Below are positions 10,334 through 18,662 of a stretch of DNA of 64,000 nt, in pieces (the stretch's first letter is position 1; each line of letters opens with the position of its first letter). The DNA is from Chloroflexota bacterium (GTDB taxonomy: Bacteria; Chloroflexota; UBA6077; JACCZL01), in the NCBI GenBank assembly GCA_030447245.1, contig JAUJPG010000025.1, positions 1 through 64,000 of the forward strand, given 5' to 3'. The position numbers and the translations under genes are program-made. Under the pieces are notes generated by a model. That model was given only the letters and a program-made list of their open reading frames with translations, was not told the DNA's origin and searched no databases.

Positions 10334-10989
10334 TCAGCGTTCGATCCGCCGGCATACACCGGGGGAACCAGCGGCCATAGCCATCACATCGCGCATCCGC
10401 CCGGACTTCGGGGAGGAGCTCTCGCGCTGATGGTTCCACCTCGGCGGTCTCCGGGCACCCCTGGATGCTCGAACTCGTACACGGTGGTGTAGCGGACCTC
10501 GCCCTCGACGACCCGGTAGCGTCGTGCGTAGATGACGCCCGGCACGGTGCGGTAGCCGGGGATGTACTCGTCGTTGTACCAGGCGTTCCACTCTGCATCG
10601 ACGTCGTCAGGGACCGACATGCGGCCAATCTGGAGGGCGGGGGCCATCCCGCGGTCGGCCTGCTCCAGAGCATTCGGATAGATCTGCTCCCCGAGGATGC
10701 GGGTGAAGTTCTTGCCGATGACCCTCGGAGACATGCGCCGGTCCCAGGGCGGGATCGTTCGGTTCAGGAACTCCGGCGCCTGGACCACCTGGACGCTCTC
10801 GAGCTCGTACGCGGCGAGGTATTTGGGGCCGCCTTTGGTCGCGACGTAGCGCGCGGCGTCGAGGAAGCCGGGGCTCTCGAGCAGTTGCGGCAGATGCTGC
10901 GTGTCGTACCAGGCGTTGAACTCCTCATCGTACTGGTCGTCGACCAGGTCGGTGTACACCAGGAAGATCGCCCGCCCCTTGCGCGCCAT
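10334..10989 (-). CDS. Tandem dimeric alpha/beta-barrel protein (EthD/DUF4286-like repeats)
   Basis: This small cytoplasmic protein is built from two ferredoxin-like repeats. Repeat 1 has DEEFNAWYDTQHLPQLLESP ending YLAAYELES. Repeat 2 has DAEWNAWYNDEYIPGYRTVP ending TTVYEFEHPGVP. The W-Y-x2-x2-P core and the aromatic strand are typical of dimeric alpha/beta-barrel (EthD/DUF4286-like) proteins, which are often small oxygenases or isomerases in degradation clusters. The start is the ATG at 10989 behind GGAGGAGGG. Near 10450 the frame changes; the family-like ending (WNHQRESSS, then RMRDVMAMAAGSPG) lies in a third frame and stops at 10334. It sits just upstream of the ThDP enzyme on the same strand, so it probably belongs to the same catabolic cluster. 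Function unknown. Confidence 0.65.
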
Positions 10990-11509
10990 GGCTTACCCTC
11001 CTCCGATTGATGCGCCCTACGATCCTGCACCGCATCATACGTCGTTCTCTTCGACCTTTTAACGGATCATGGTGACGAGCATGAGATCCTCGCTACGCTC
11101 GGGATGACAGCGGTTCTCCTCGACCTTCAACGGATCGCCGTGGCCGTTGGCGTCCGTGTTGGCCCCCGGCGTCGGTCCTGGCGAGTCAGGATGGCTTCAA
11201 TCTCGCCGCACGTCGCGCCGGCCAGGTCGCAGCCAGCCGCTGCGACATGGATGCACACCTGAACAGGAAGCACGCCGCGATCCGCGCTTGGCTCGGCTCC
11301 CGTGCTCCCTGCCAGGATCAAGCCACCCGTGGCAGCAATTGCGGAACCCGATGAGATCACGTCGGTCGCTCGTCGGGCGGCTGACTGAAGATCGTGAGCC
11401 GTAGCGTGCGGGCGGGCATGCCGTTTCGGTGTCTCACCGGGCGAACGTCCGCCCTGGAGGGCGATCGGTATACTGGGGCCGACCGGGTCGCCCTGGCGCA
11501 GGAGGTCTG
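10990..11509. other. Divergent intergenic region with short repeats
   Basis: I see no convincing gene here. The block holds a near-duplicated 25-base element (CGTTCTCTTCGACCTTTTAAC at about 11041 and GGTTCTCCTCGACCTTCAAC at about 11111). Between the copies lies a GAGATCCTCGCTACGCTCGG word, a palindromic sequence of the REP-like type. The right half precedes the DUF2848 gene, whose Shine-Dalgarno AGGAGG lies at 11500-11505. Confidence 0.5.
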
Positions 11510-12226
11510 ATGTTCACGTTCCAGGTTCAGGGAACCGACGACTCGTTCTCGTTCCTCCCGCGCCGGGTGCTCATGGCCGGGCTACACCGGCCGCGACCAG
11601 GCAGCGGTCCAGCGCCACATTGACGAGCTCCGCGACCACGGCGTTCCGGGGCCCCAACGCGAGTGCCGATCCTGTTTCCCGCGACGGTCGACCGCCTGAC
11701 GATGGCGGACGAGATCGAGGTGCTCGGCACCCAGACCAGTGGTGAGGCCGAGTTCGTCCTGATCTACCACCAGGGCCAGACCTACGTGGCGGCCGGCAGC
11801 GACCACACCGACCGCGAGCTGGAGAAGACGAGCATCACCTTCGCCAAGCAGGTCTGCCCGAACGTGCTGTCGCCCGAGGTCTGGCGGTACGCCGACGTCC
11901 GCGAGCTGCTGGGATCGGATCATCCTGCGGGGCCGGCCTGGGCGCGGGAGGGCGACGGCCGGGTCAGAGGCCCCGCCGAGCGCCGCCGCCAGGAGGGGCG
12001 CTGGCCGAGATGCTCCGCCCCGAAGACCTGGAGGCGCTCGTGCGCGAGCGGGTCGGCGGCGAGCTGGAGGGAACCGTCATCTACAGCGGGACAATCCCGA
12101 TCCAGGATGAGGGCGGCTTCGCCTTCGGTGGCGCCTTCGCCGCCGTTCTGGAAGATCCTGCCACGGGCCGGGACCCTCCGCTGCGCGTACCGCGTCCGCG
12201 AAGTTCCCTTGACCGACGATGGCTGA
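11510..12226 (+). CDS. DUF2848 family protein, frame-broken
   Basis: Joined frames give a protein of about 235 residues matching DUF2848. It starts MFTFQVQG, then GYTGRDQAAVQRHIDELRDH, then VLGTQTSGEAEFVLIY, then AAGSDHTDRELEK and FAKQVCPNVLSPEVW. The SDHTDR and K-Q-x-C-P motifs are the strongest family marks. DUF2848 proteins occur in catabolic loci and look like FAH-fold hydrolases, but I know of no fixed activity. The start ATG at 11510 has AGGAGG five bases upstream. Frame changes are needed near 11580 (one extra base in GCCGGGCTAC), 11655, 11915 and 12000. Confidence 0.65.
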
Positions 12227-12261
12227 CGAGGCGAGCACTTGATCAGGTGAGACATGATCCC

Positions 12262-12552
12262 TTAGCGCCGCTCGGCAGCGGAGTGGGGCTCGGGGGTTGG
12301 GTCCTTCAGGCCGCGCTCGACGACGCGGTACTCGGCCTCGATAACGCCGGGACGGGGTGCCGAGCGCGGCGTCGGGCGGATCAGGCCGAATGCGCGGAGC
12401 GCGCGGTAGCCGAGGAACACGACGGCCCCGACCGCCAGCGCCGTGACGGCCACCACGCTCGCCACAAACAGCAGGACCAGTAACACCGCAACCACCGCCG
12501 CCGCCAGGACGTACGCCCGCCATCCGCCGAGGACGACGACTCTACCGTTCAT
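12262..12552 (-). CDS. Small membrane protein of unknown family
   Basis: The frame encodes about 96 residues starting MNGRVVVLGGW at 12552. One long hydrophobic stretch (residues about 12-50) is likely to form a two-helix hairpin or one long helix. A basic loop follows (GYRALRAFGLIRPTPR), then a polar tail with EAEYRVVERG. An upstream ATG at 12597 is possible. The frame and its hydrophobic pattern look coding, but I do not recognise the family. It is convergent with the DUF2848 gene, with only a short gap. Confidence 0.5.
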   Translation of the reverse strand: MNGRVVVLGGWRAYVLAAAVVAVLLVLLFVASVVAVTALAVGAVVFLGYRALRAFGLIRPTPRSAPRPGVIEAEYRVVERGLKDPTPEPHSAAERR

Positions 12553-12645
12553 CGAATGCCCCTCCCGTGCCATAAGCCGCCAGACCGCGTGCTGCAAGCG
12601 GTTTCGAGCCAGCCGCTGGCTCCATTGTACGCCGCGGAGCGACGC

Positions 12646-13611
12646 TCAGGCGCCAGTATCTCGGACCCTGTTCGGGCGCGCTCCTCTATCCCCCGGCGCC
12701 GTGCCGCCGCGGGTGACGAGCCAGATGCCGCCGAGGACGCAGACCAGGCCGACCAGGTGGGACGGAGCGAACGGCTCGTGCAGGAACAGGTAGGAAAGGG
12801 CGACGGCGCTGATCGGGAGGACGCCGGTGAAGACCGCCGCCGTGCTGGCCGGGACCACGGCGACGCCGCGGATCCAGAGTACGAAGACCACGGCCGATAG
12901 CATGACCCCGAAGTAGACCAGCGCCGCCCAGGCGCCGAGCGGGACCGCCCCGAGATCTGTGCCGCCCGCCTGCCAGAGCGCGAACGGGGTGAAGAGGACC
13001 AGTCCGAACAGGTTGACCAGTGTCGCGATCGCCAGCGGCGAGACCCGCGCGACGGCGACCTTGCCGAAGATCGTGAACAGCGCGTCGCTCACCACCGAGC
13101 CGAAAATCAGCAGGTTGCCGAGCAGGCGGCTCCCGCTCAAGTCGGCGCCGCTGTCGCCAGCTCCGGCGGCGTTGATGGCCAGAATGCCGACGACGGACAG
13201 GGCGACGCCGGCCGCCCCGCCGCGAGTCAGCCGCTCCTTCAGAAAGAGGACCGAGACCACCGTGATCGCGGCCGGGATGGTGCTGCTGACGATGCCGCTC
13301 TCGACGGCAGTCGTTCGCCTCAGCCCCTCGAATACCAGGATTCGCCAGAGGACCGAGCCGATCAGCGCCTGGAGGAAGATGATCCACGCGTCGCGCCGCG
13401 CGATCGACGGCACGCCCTCGGTCAGGAGCAGCAGCGGCCCCAGGACGGCCAGCGCAACGGCCGAGGTGAGCCCGGCGGCCAGCAGGGATGGGAAGGCGCC
13501 GGCGATCAGCTTGCCGGCGACGACGCCGCTGCCGAAGATGGCCATCGCCACGGCAAGCTGAAGGTAAGCAACCAGCTCCCGTCGAGTCTTCCCAGTCCGC
13601 GACGGCATCAC
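12646..13611 (-). CDS. EamA/DMT-family transporter
   Basis: This 321-residue inner-membrane protein has ten hydrophobic segments arranged as two EamA repeats of five. Repeat 1 starts YLQLAVAMAIFGSGVVAGK and repeat 2 starts LGNLLIFGSVVSDALFTIFGK. Each repeat ends in the glycine-rich helix and PE/KE-like boundary typical of drug/metabolite transporters (LKERL at the end of repeat 1, LHEPF in repeat 2). Substrates of this family range from amino acids to purines and cannot be read from sequence. The start could be 13611 or 13608 (MMPSR). It lies 45 bases downstream of pheA on the same strand. Export of an aromatic compound is a possibility, but only by position. Confidence 0.85.
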   Translation of the reverse strand: MMPSRTGKTRRELVAYLQLAVAMAIFGSGVVAGKLIAGAFPSLLAAGLTSAVALAVLGPLLLLTEGVPSIARRDAWIIFLQALIGSVLWRILVFEGLRRTTAVESGIVSSTIPAAITVVSVLFLKERLTRGGAAGVALSVVGILAINAAGAGDSGADLSGSRLLGNLLIFGSVVSDALFTIFGKVAVARVSPLAIATLVNLFGLVLFTPFALWQAGGTDLGAVPLGAWAALVYFGVMLSAVVFVLWIRGVAVVPASTAAVFTGVLPISAVALSYLFLHEPFAPSHLVGLVCVLGGIWLVTRGGTAPGDRGARPNRVRDTGA

Positions 13612-13656
13612 TGGGTTGAGAATGACACGCCCCTTCCAGGTGCGCGAGCGGGGCAG

Positions 13657-14817
13657 CTAGCCACCCTCGGGGCCGAGCGGCCAGGCGCCCAGTACCTTGA
13701 GGAAGACGGTGTGCTGCTCCGCGGCGGCCAGAGCGGCCTGGACGCGTGGCTCGGCGGCATGGCCGCGCAGCTCGACGAAGAACACGTAATCCCAGGCCTT
13801 GCGCTTGGATGGCCGCGACTGGATCGCGCTCATGCTGATCCCGGCATCCGAGAACACACTGGCCACGTCGCGTAGCGTACCGACGCGGTCGCGAATGCTG
13901 AAGACGACCGATGTCTTGTCGCGGCCGGTCGGACGTTCGGCCATCCTGGGGCCGACCACCCAGAAGCGGGTGTAGTTGTGCGCCGCGTCCTGGATGTTCG
14001 CGGCCAGAACGTCCAGGCCGTATACGCCGCCAGCCAGGCGGGTGGCGATCGCGGCGGCGCCGGATTCGCGGGTGGCCCGCTCGGCGGCCAGGCCGGTGCT
14101 CGGGACGTGGACGACGTCGCGGCCGGGCAAATGCTGGGCCAGCCAGCGCCGGCACTGGGCGGCCGCCTGAGGGTGCGAGTAGACCGTCTGGACTGCGTCG
14201 AGCGGATCGCGCGAGAGCAGGAAGTGGGCGACGGCGATCGTGATCTCGTCGCAGACTTTCAAGTCGGTTTCGACGAGCCGGTCCTGGCTCTCGCCAACCG
14301 GTCCCTCGGTCGAGTTCTCGATCGGGAGGACGCCGAAGTCGGCCGCGCCGCGCTCGACGGCGTCGACGATCTCCGGATTGGTCGCGGCCGGCACGTACTC
14401 GGCCGCCGCGCCGAAGCGCTCGAGGGCAGCCTGGTGCCCGAAGGTCGCGCTAGGGCCGAGGAAGGCGATCCGCGGCGGCCGCTGGACAGCGCGAGAGGCC
14501 GACAACACCTCGCGGTAGATCGCCCGGACGTGCTCAGGTCGAAGCCCCGCCTCCGCGCCGAGTCCTTCGAGCCGCTCGAGCAGCTCGGCCTCACGGGCCG
14601 GCGCGAACACCGCGGCGCCGGTGCCCTCCTCGACCCACTTGGCCGCCCCGATCCGCCGCGAGAGCTCCATCCGCCGCCCGAGCAGTCTGACGACCTGCTC
14701 GTCCAGCTCGTCGATCCCACGGCGGAGTGCGCCGAGCTCCTCAGTCGCGTCGTCCGCTGCTTGCCGGTCGTCCGCTGCCACCTGGGGACGATAGCCCGCG
14801 CGGCAGCGGACAGGCAA
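13657..14817 (-). CDS. pheA: Bifunctional chorismate mutase/prephenate dehydratase (P-protein)
   Basis: The product makes phenylpyruvate from chorismate. Three domains are visible. The AroQ chorismate mutase domain is at about residues 25-110 (LRRGIDELDEQVVRLLGRRM). The prephenate dehydratase domain is at about 115-295, with IAFLGPSATFGHQAA, LPIENSTEGPVGES and the catalytic-site NYTRFWVVG. A C-terminal ACT domain follows at about 305-380 (GTLRDVASVFSDAGISMSAI, then SRPSKRKAWDYVFFVEL). That SRP element is the usual phenylalanine-binding site, so feedback inhibition is likely. At 386 residues the length is normal for a fused P-protein. The start at 14817 is provisional, because no strong ribosome site is evident. 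Confidence 0.93.
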   Translation of the reverse strand: MPVRCRAGYRPQVAADDRQAADDATEELGALRRGIDELDEQVVRLLGRRMELSRRIGAAKWVEEGTGAAVFAPAREAELLERLEGLGAEAGLRPEHVRAIYREVLSASRAVQRPPRIAFLGPSATFGHQAALERFGAAAEYVPAATNPEIVDAVERGAADFGVLPIENSTEGPVGESQDRLVETDLKVCDEITIAVAHFLLSRDPLDAVQTVYSHPQAAAQCRRWLAQHLPGRDVVHVPSTGLAAERATRESGAAAIATRLAGGVYGLDVLAANIQDAAHNYTRFWVVGPRMAERPTGRDKTSVVFSIRDRVGTLRDVASVFSDAGISMSAIQSRPSKRKAWDYVFFVELRGHAAEPRVQAALAAAEQHTVFLKVLGAWPLGPEGG

Positions 14818-14937
14818 TCAGCCGGCGGTTCCTGATATGCCTGCCGAGGACGGCACGGCATACGAGCAGGATGATGGACGCGTCAACCGCGTGGGATGAG
14901 GATCTGCTCCTTCGAGGTCCCTGTCTCGGCTCCTTCT

Positions 14938-16212
14938 CTACAGAGCTCCCGACTCGGCAGCCACCGTCCGCGGGCCGGAGCGGATCGTCCCGGCGGTCCG
15001 CAGGCGCTCCAGCTCTCCTGCATCCAGGCCGAACTCGGTCAGGATCTCGTCGGTGTGCTGGCCGAACGTCGGCGGGACACGCTCGACGCCGACCGGCGTC
15101 CCGCTCAGCTTGACCGGCAGGCCGAGCAGGCGGACCGTTCCGACCACCGAATGCTCCCCCTCGACGACCATCTCGCGGTGGTGGACCTGGGGATGTTCGA
15201 GGGTCTTGTCGAGCGTGTAGATCGGGCCACACGGGATGCTCTCGGCGTTCAGGATGCGCTCCCACTCGTCCGAGGTGTGGGCCTGGAGCTTCTCGCCGAT
15301 CAATTCGGCCAGCTCCAGGCGGTGCGAGAAGCGGCCGCCGTTCGTCTTGAAGCGCGGGTCTGCGAGGAGCTCGGTGGCGGCGATGACGCGGCAGAAGTGG
15401 GGCCATTTCTTCTCGCCAGTTGCCCCGATGGTGATGTAGCCATCGCGCGTCTTGAACACGCCATAGGGCGCGTTGATCGGGTGATGGTTGCCGGCCGGCG
15501 GGGGCACGCCGCCGCCGTTGAGGTAGCGGGTGGCCTGGAAGCCCATCATCCCGACCATCGACTCCATCAGCGACGTCGTGACCACTTGGCCTCGGCCGGT
15601 CTGAGCGCGCGCCTGGAGCGCTGCCAGGACCCCGTAGGCGCCAAACAGCCCGGTCAGCAGGTCGGCGATCGGAATGCCCACGCGAGTCGGCTCGCCGCCC
15701 TCGAAGCCTGTCACGCTCATCAGCCCCGAGAAACCCTGGATGATCTGGTCCAGGCCGGGCCGATCGGCGAACGGCCCATCCGGGCCGAAGCCGGAGATCG
15801 AGCAGTAGATGATCCGCGGGTTGCGCTCGAGACCTGGGCGTAGCCGATGTTGAGCGCCTCCATGACGCTCGGGCGGAAGTTCTCGATGACCACGTCGGCG
15901 TGATCGGCCAGCCGACGGAACAACTCCTGACCCCTCCGCGCCCTTGATGTCCATCGCGAGCGAGCGCTTGTTGCGGTTGGCCGAGAGGAAGAAGGCACTC
16001 TCGCCCCCGGCGGCCGGAAGAACGGCGGCGGCCGCACGGCCGTCCTCGCCGCGCTCAGGGTTCTCGATCTTGATCACGTCCGCGCCGAGGTCGCCCAGCC
16101 ACATCGCGCAGGTCGGCCCTGCCAGGTGGCGCCCGAGGTCCAGGACGCGCGCACCCGTCAGGGGCTTGTTGTTCGCCGCGGTAGGTCCATTCACGCGCTG
16201 ACCGTCCACCAT
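14938..16212 (-). CDS. Class III CoA-transferase (CaiB/BaiF family)
   Basis: A family III CoA-transferase moves CoA between carboxylic acids. The N-terminus has LTGARVLDLGRHLAGPTCA and LGDLGADVIKIENPERGED, the standard Rossmann-like opening. The middle has GFGPDGPFADRPGLDQIIQG and ADLLTGLFGAYGVLAAL. Between about 15925 and 15835 the frame shifts and then returns. In the alternate frame this stretch reads GQELFRRLADHADVVIENFR followed by PSVMEALNIGY. That contains the expected active-site Asp region, so a compensating pair of indels explains it. The start ATG at 16212 follows GGAGGAGGGG. Total length of about 425 residues is typical. The acyl group cannot be inferred. Confidence 0.85.
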   Translation of the reverse strand: MVDGQRVNGPTAANNKPLTGARVLDLGRHLAGPTCAMWLGDLGADVIKIENPERGEDGRAAAAVLPAAGGESAFFLSANRNKRSLAMDIKGAEGSGVVPSAGRSRRRGHRELPPERHGGAQHRLRPGLERNPRIIYCSISGFGPDGPFADRPGLDQIIQGFSGLMSVTGFEGGEPTRVGIPIADLLTGLFGAYGVLAALQARAQTGRGQVVTTSLMESMVGMMGFQATRYLNGGGVPPPAGNHHPINAPYGVFKTRDGYITIGATGEKKWPHFCRVIAATELLADPRFKTNGGRFSHRLELAELIGEKLQAHTSDEWERILNAESIPCGPIYTLDKTLEHPQVHHREMVVEGEHSVVGTVRLLGLPVKLSGTPVGVERVPPTFGQHTDEILTEFGLDAGELERLRTAGTIRSGPRTVAAESGAL

Positions 16213-16386
16213 CCCCTCCTCCGTCCTCGTCGTCTGCTTCTTCCAACGCAACGATAGCCGGTATGCCCCTGTCGGCCCGTCCAATCCTTCACGACACACG
16301 CGGGGAAGGTCTGCTAGAAGAATCAGGCGCGGCGACGAAGTGGCGCGCTGCATCCGGGTGGCGAGTTGGACATGAAGGAGCTGAGC

Positions 16387-17347
16387 ATGAGTGGAGGGCT
16401 GAGCACGAGTGGCGAGCTGAGCGCGGCCACGCCTGGTGGTGCGCGCGACTTCGTGGGTTATGGGCGGACCCGCCGCGTGCACCGTGGCCGACGGCGCTCG
16501 GATCGCCATCTCCCTGGTCCTCAACTACGAGGAAGGCTCCGAGCAAGCCATCCCGGACGGCGATCCGAAGAGCGAGGGCCTGGCTGAATACGCCCGCCCC
16601 CAGCAGCCCGGGGAGCGCGACCTGGCGATGGAGTCGATGTTCGAATACGGCAGCCGCGCGCGGCGTCTGGCGCCTGCTCGACATCTTCGACCGCCAGGAC
16701 GTGGCGGCGACAATCTTCGCCTGCGCGGTCGCCGTCGAGCGCAATCCTGAGCTTGCCGCGTACCTGCGCACCGCTCGGCACGAGGTCTGCTCGCACGGCT
16801 ACCGCTGGGAGGAAGTCTCAACCCTTGACGAGGCGACCGAGCGCGAGCACATCCGCCTGGCCGTCACGTCGCTCGAGCGGACGGTCGGCCGTCGGCCGCT
16901 CGGCTGGTACTGCCGCTGCGGCCCGGCCCGCGTACCCGTCGCCTGGTCGTCGAGGAGGGCGGGTTCGAGTACGACTCCGACAGCTACGCCGACGACCTGC
17001 CATACATGGTCGATGTCGGTGGCACGCCGTGGTGCGTCGTGCCGTACTCGCTTGACACCAACGACATGAAGTTCTGGCGCGGCGTGGGAGTTGGGACCGC
17101 GGGCGCGTTCTTCGAGTACCTGAAGGACGCTTTCGACACGCTGTACCGCGAGGGCGAGACGACCCCGAAGATGATGTCGGTCGGCCTGCACTGCCGGATC
17201 GTCGGCCGCCCGGCCCGCTCGCCCGCCGTCGAGCGCTTCGTCGAGTACGCCAAGAGCCACCCCGGGGTCTGGTTCGCCCGCCGCCTGGAGATCGCCCGCG
17301 CCTGGAAGCGGACCTTCGCGGACGCTGGCTCGGATCGGCCCGCGTAG
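16387..17347 (+). CDS. PuuE-like allantoinase/polysaccharide deacetylase, frame-broken
   Basis: Joined frames give a NodB-fold hydrolase close to the PuuE allantoinase/deacetylase group. It has RDFVGYGRT, ARIAISLVLNYEEGSEQAI, SMFEYGSRAGVWRLLDIFDR, EVCSHGYRWEEV and GGFEYDSDSYADDLPYMVD, followed by PYSLDTNDMKFW. These are the signature blocks of that group. The HGYRW block supplies the metal-binding His. Relatives hydrolyse allantoin or de-N-acylate small substrates. The ATG at 16387 has AAGGAG six bases upstream. Frame changes are needed near 16480, 16600, 16665 and 16925. With ureABC further right, a purine-breakdown theme is possible, but no other ureide genes are present. Confidence 0.78.
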
Positions 17348-17508
17348 TCTTACGGCAGCGGGGGATGGCACGCTCTGTGCCCAAGTACGAGCGTTGGCCC
17401 CGAGAGTGGGCGACGGCGCATTGGTATGCCAGCGATCGGAGCTCGGGCACCAGCGTGCCGTGGACATGGAGCGCGCCCTCGGTGCGCCGGACATTAGGGA
17501 GTGAATCG

Positions 17509-18052
17509 ATGGGCTTGCTCGACAATCTTCTTGGCGGGGATCAGAACAAGCGAACCGACTTTGACAACTTCGCCAACCGCTACCAGCAGGGACCGCCGCA
17601 TGATGGCTACGACGACGGGGAGGTTGCTGACCGCTATCGACAGGTATCGCAGCACCTCACCCCGGCCGAGTACGAGGATGCCGCGCGCGAGTCGTTCCAG
17701 AGGATGTCGCCACAGGACCGCGTCCAGTTCGGCCGTCAGCTCCAGCAGCAAGGGCGCCAGCAGGGCATGGACTTCGCCCGGCTTCCCAGACTACAACGGG
17801 GATGGTATCGACGATCGGCTTCAGGACCCGAACATGCTGGCCCGAATGGCCGGTCAGATGCAGCAGCGCCAGCCCAGGATGCTTGAAGGTTTGCTCGGCG
17901 GGGCCATGGGCGGCGGGATGGGCGGCGGCGGGATGATGGGCGGCGGCATGGGCCGCGGCGCGGGCGCCCAGTCTGGCATCGGCGGCGTGATGGAGAACCC
18001 GGTCGCCCGCGCGGCGATGGCCGCATCGCGGCAATGGCGGTCAGGAAGATGA
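17509..18052 (+). CDS. Gly/Met-rich C-terminal protein of unknown function
   Basis: The N-terminal half is a soluble, charged domain: MGLLDNLLGGDQNKRTDFDN, then DRYRQVSQHLTPAEYEDAAR. The C-terminal half, after a frame change near 17785, reads DYNGDGIDDRLQDPNM, then a Gly/Met-rich low-complexity run, then a hydrophobic VARAAMAA segment. The true end lies just past 18030; the apparent stop is TGA at 18050-18052, but a last frame slip near 18022 is likely. The pattern (short acidic helical domain, then Gly-rich segment, then an Ala/Met helix) recalls uncharacterised Chloroflexota proteins I have seen, but I cannot name the family. Confidence 0.5.
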
Positions 18053-18092
18053 TGGACCCGGCGCTAACCGCGACGACGTCAGATCTCTGGTG

Positions 18093-18159
18093 GGAACGGT
18101 CCGCTGCCCCATGACGGGGCGGCGGACCGTTCCGATGTTGAGCGGAACGGTCCGCTGCC
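18093..18159. repeat. Long hairpin plus direct third copy
   Basis: GGAACGGTCCGC at 18093 pairs with GCGGACCGTTCC ending at 18133. The stem extends to about 18 pairs (one G-T) around the loop ATGA. A third copy of GGAACGGTCCGCTGCC lies at 18144-18159 in direct orientation. No T-tract follows, so this is more like a REP/BIME-type element than a plain terminator, although it does sit just past the 3' end of the Gly-rich gene. Confidence 0.6.
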
Positions 18160-18185
18160 GTCACATGGCGGGTGCGCCGCTCGGG

Positions 18186-18560
18186 TCACTCAGTCGCCGC
18201 CTCGTCGGCAGCCGCCTCGCGCTCGTCGGCTTCGGCCGCGTCGATGATCACGTCCTCGGGTAGCAGCTCCTCTTGCGTCGTCCTCCTCGGCCTGTCGTCG
18301 GCGCCATGCTACCGCGATTCGTCGTTGGACGCTATCGGGTGGGCGACACTTCCGCGCGAGATGGCTCACGGGACCGCGCACGCCGAACGGTCGGCCCGCC
18401 GAGTGCGGCTCCAGCGATGAGGCACGCCAGGTCGTCGCGCGCCGCGCCCAGCAAACCGTCCGAGCGGGGCGTCGCCAGCCGCGATCGACGTCCACTTGCT
18501 GACGGCCTTTACGTGCTACGCCCACGCATAAGACGAGTTGCCCGCGGACCCGCGCGTGCC
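18186..18560 (-). pseudogene. Possible broken RNA polymerase omega-like gene
   Basis: On the minus strand, joined fragments read SSYA, then VGVARKGRQQVDVD, then AWRRRQAEEDDA, and end in an acidic tail (QEELLPEDVIIDAAEADERE) stopping at 18186. The Y-x-x-V-x-VARKxRQ core and acidic C-terminus resemble RpoZ, but at least three frame changes are needed and the middle is unclear. Treat this as a lead only. Apart from this and the hairpin repeats, I see nothing in 18160-18662. Confidence 0.25.
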
Positions 18561-18662
18561 CCTCGCGGCTATGATGGGGCCGCCCGGCCTGGCGCCGGGC
18601 ACCAACCCAGGTGGTCGGGCACAGCGCCCCCCACGCGGGCACCAGCGAGAGGTGAGAGACCG

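Noticed and set aside
11127-11360. 77-codon minus-strand frame with a hydrophobic start
   Set aside because: No family resemblance, no ribosome site, and it lies in a repeat-bearing intergenic region.
18093-18159. CRISPR-like repeat
   Set aside because: Only three arms, two of them inverted, and no regular spacers.
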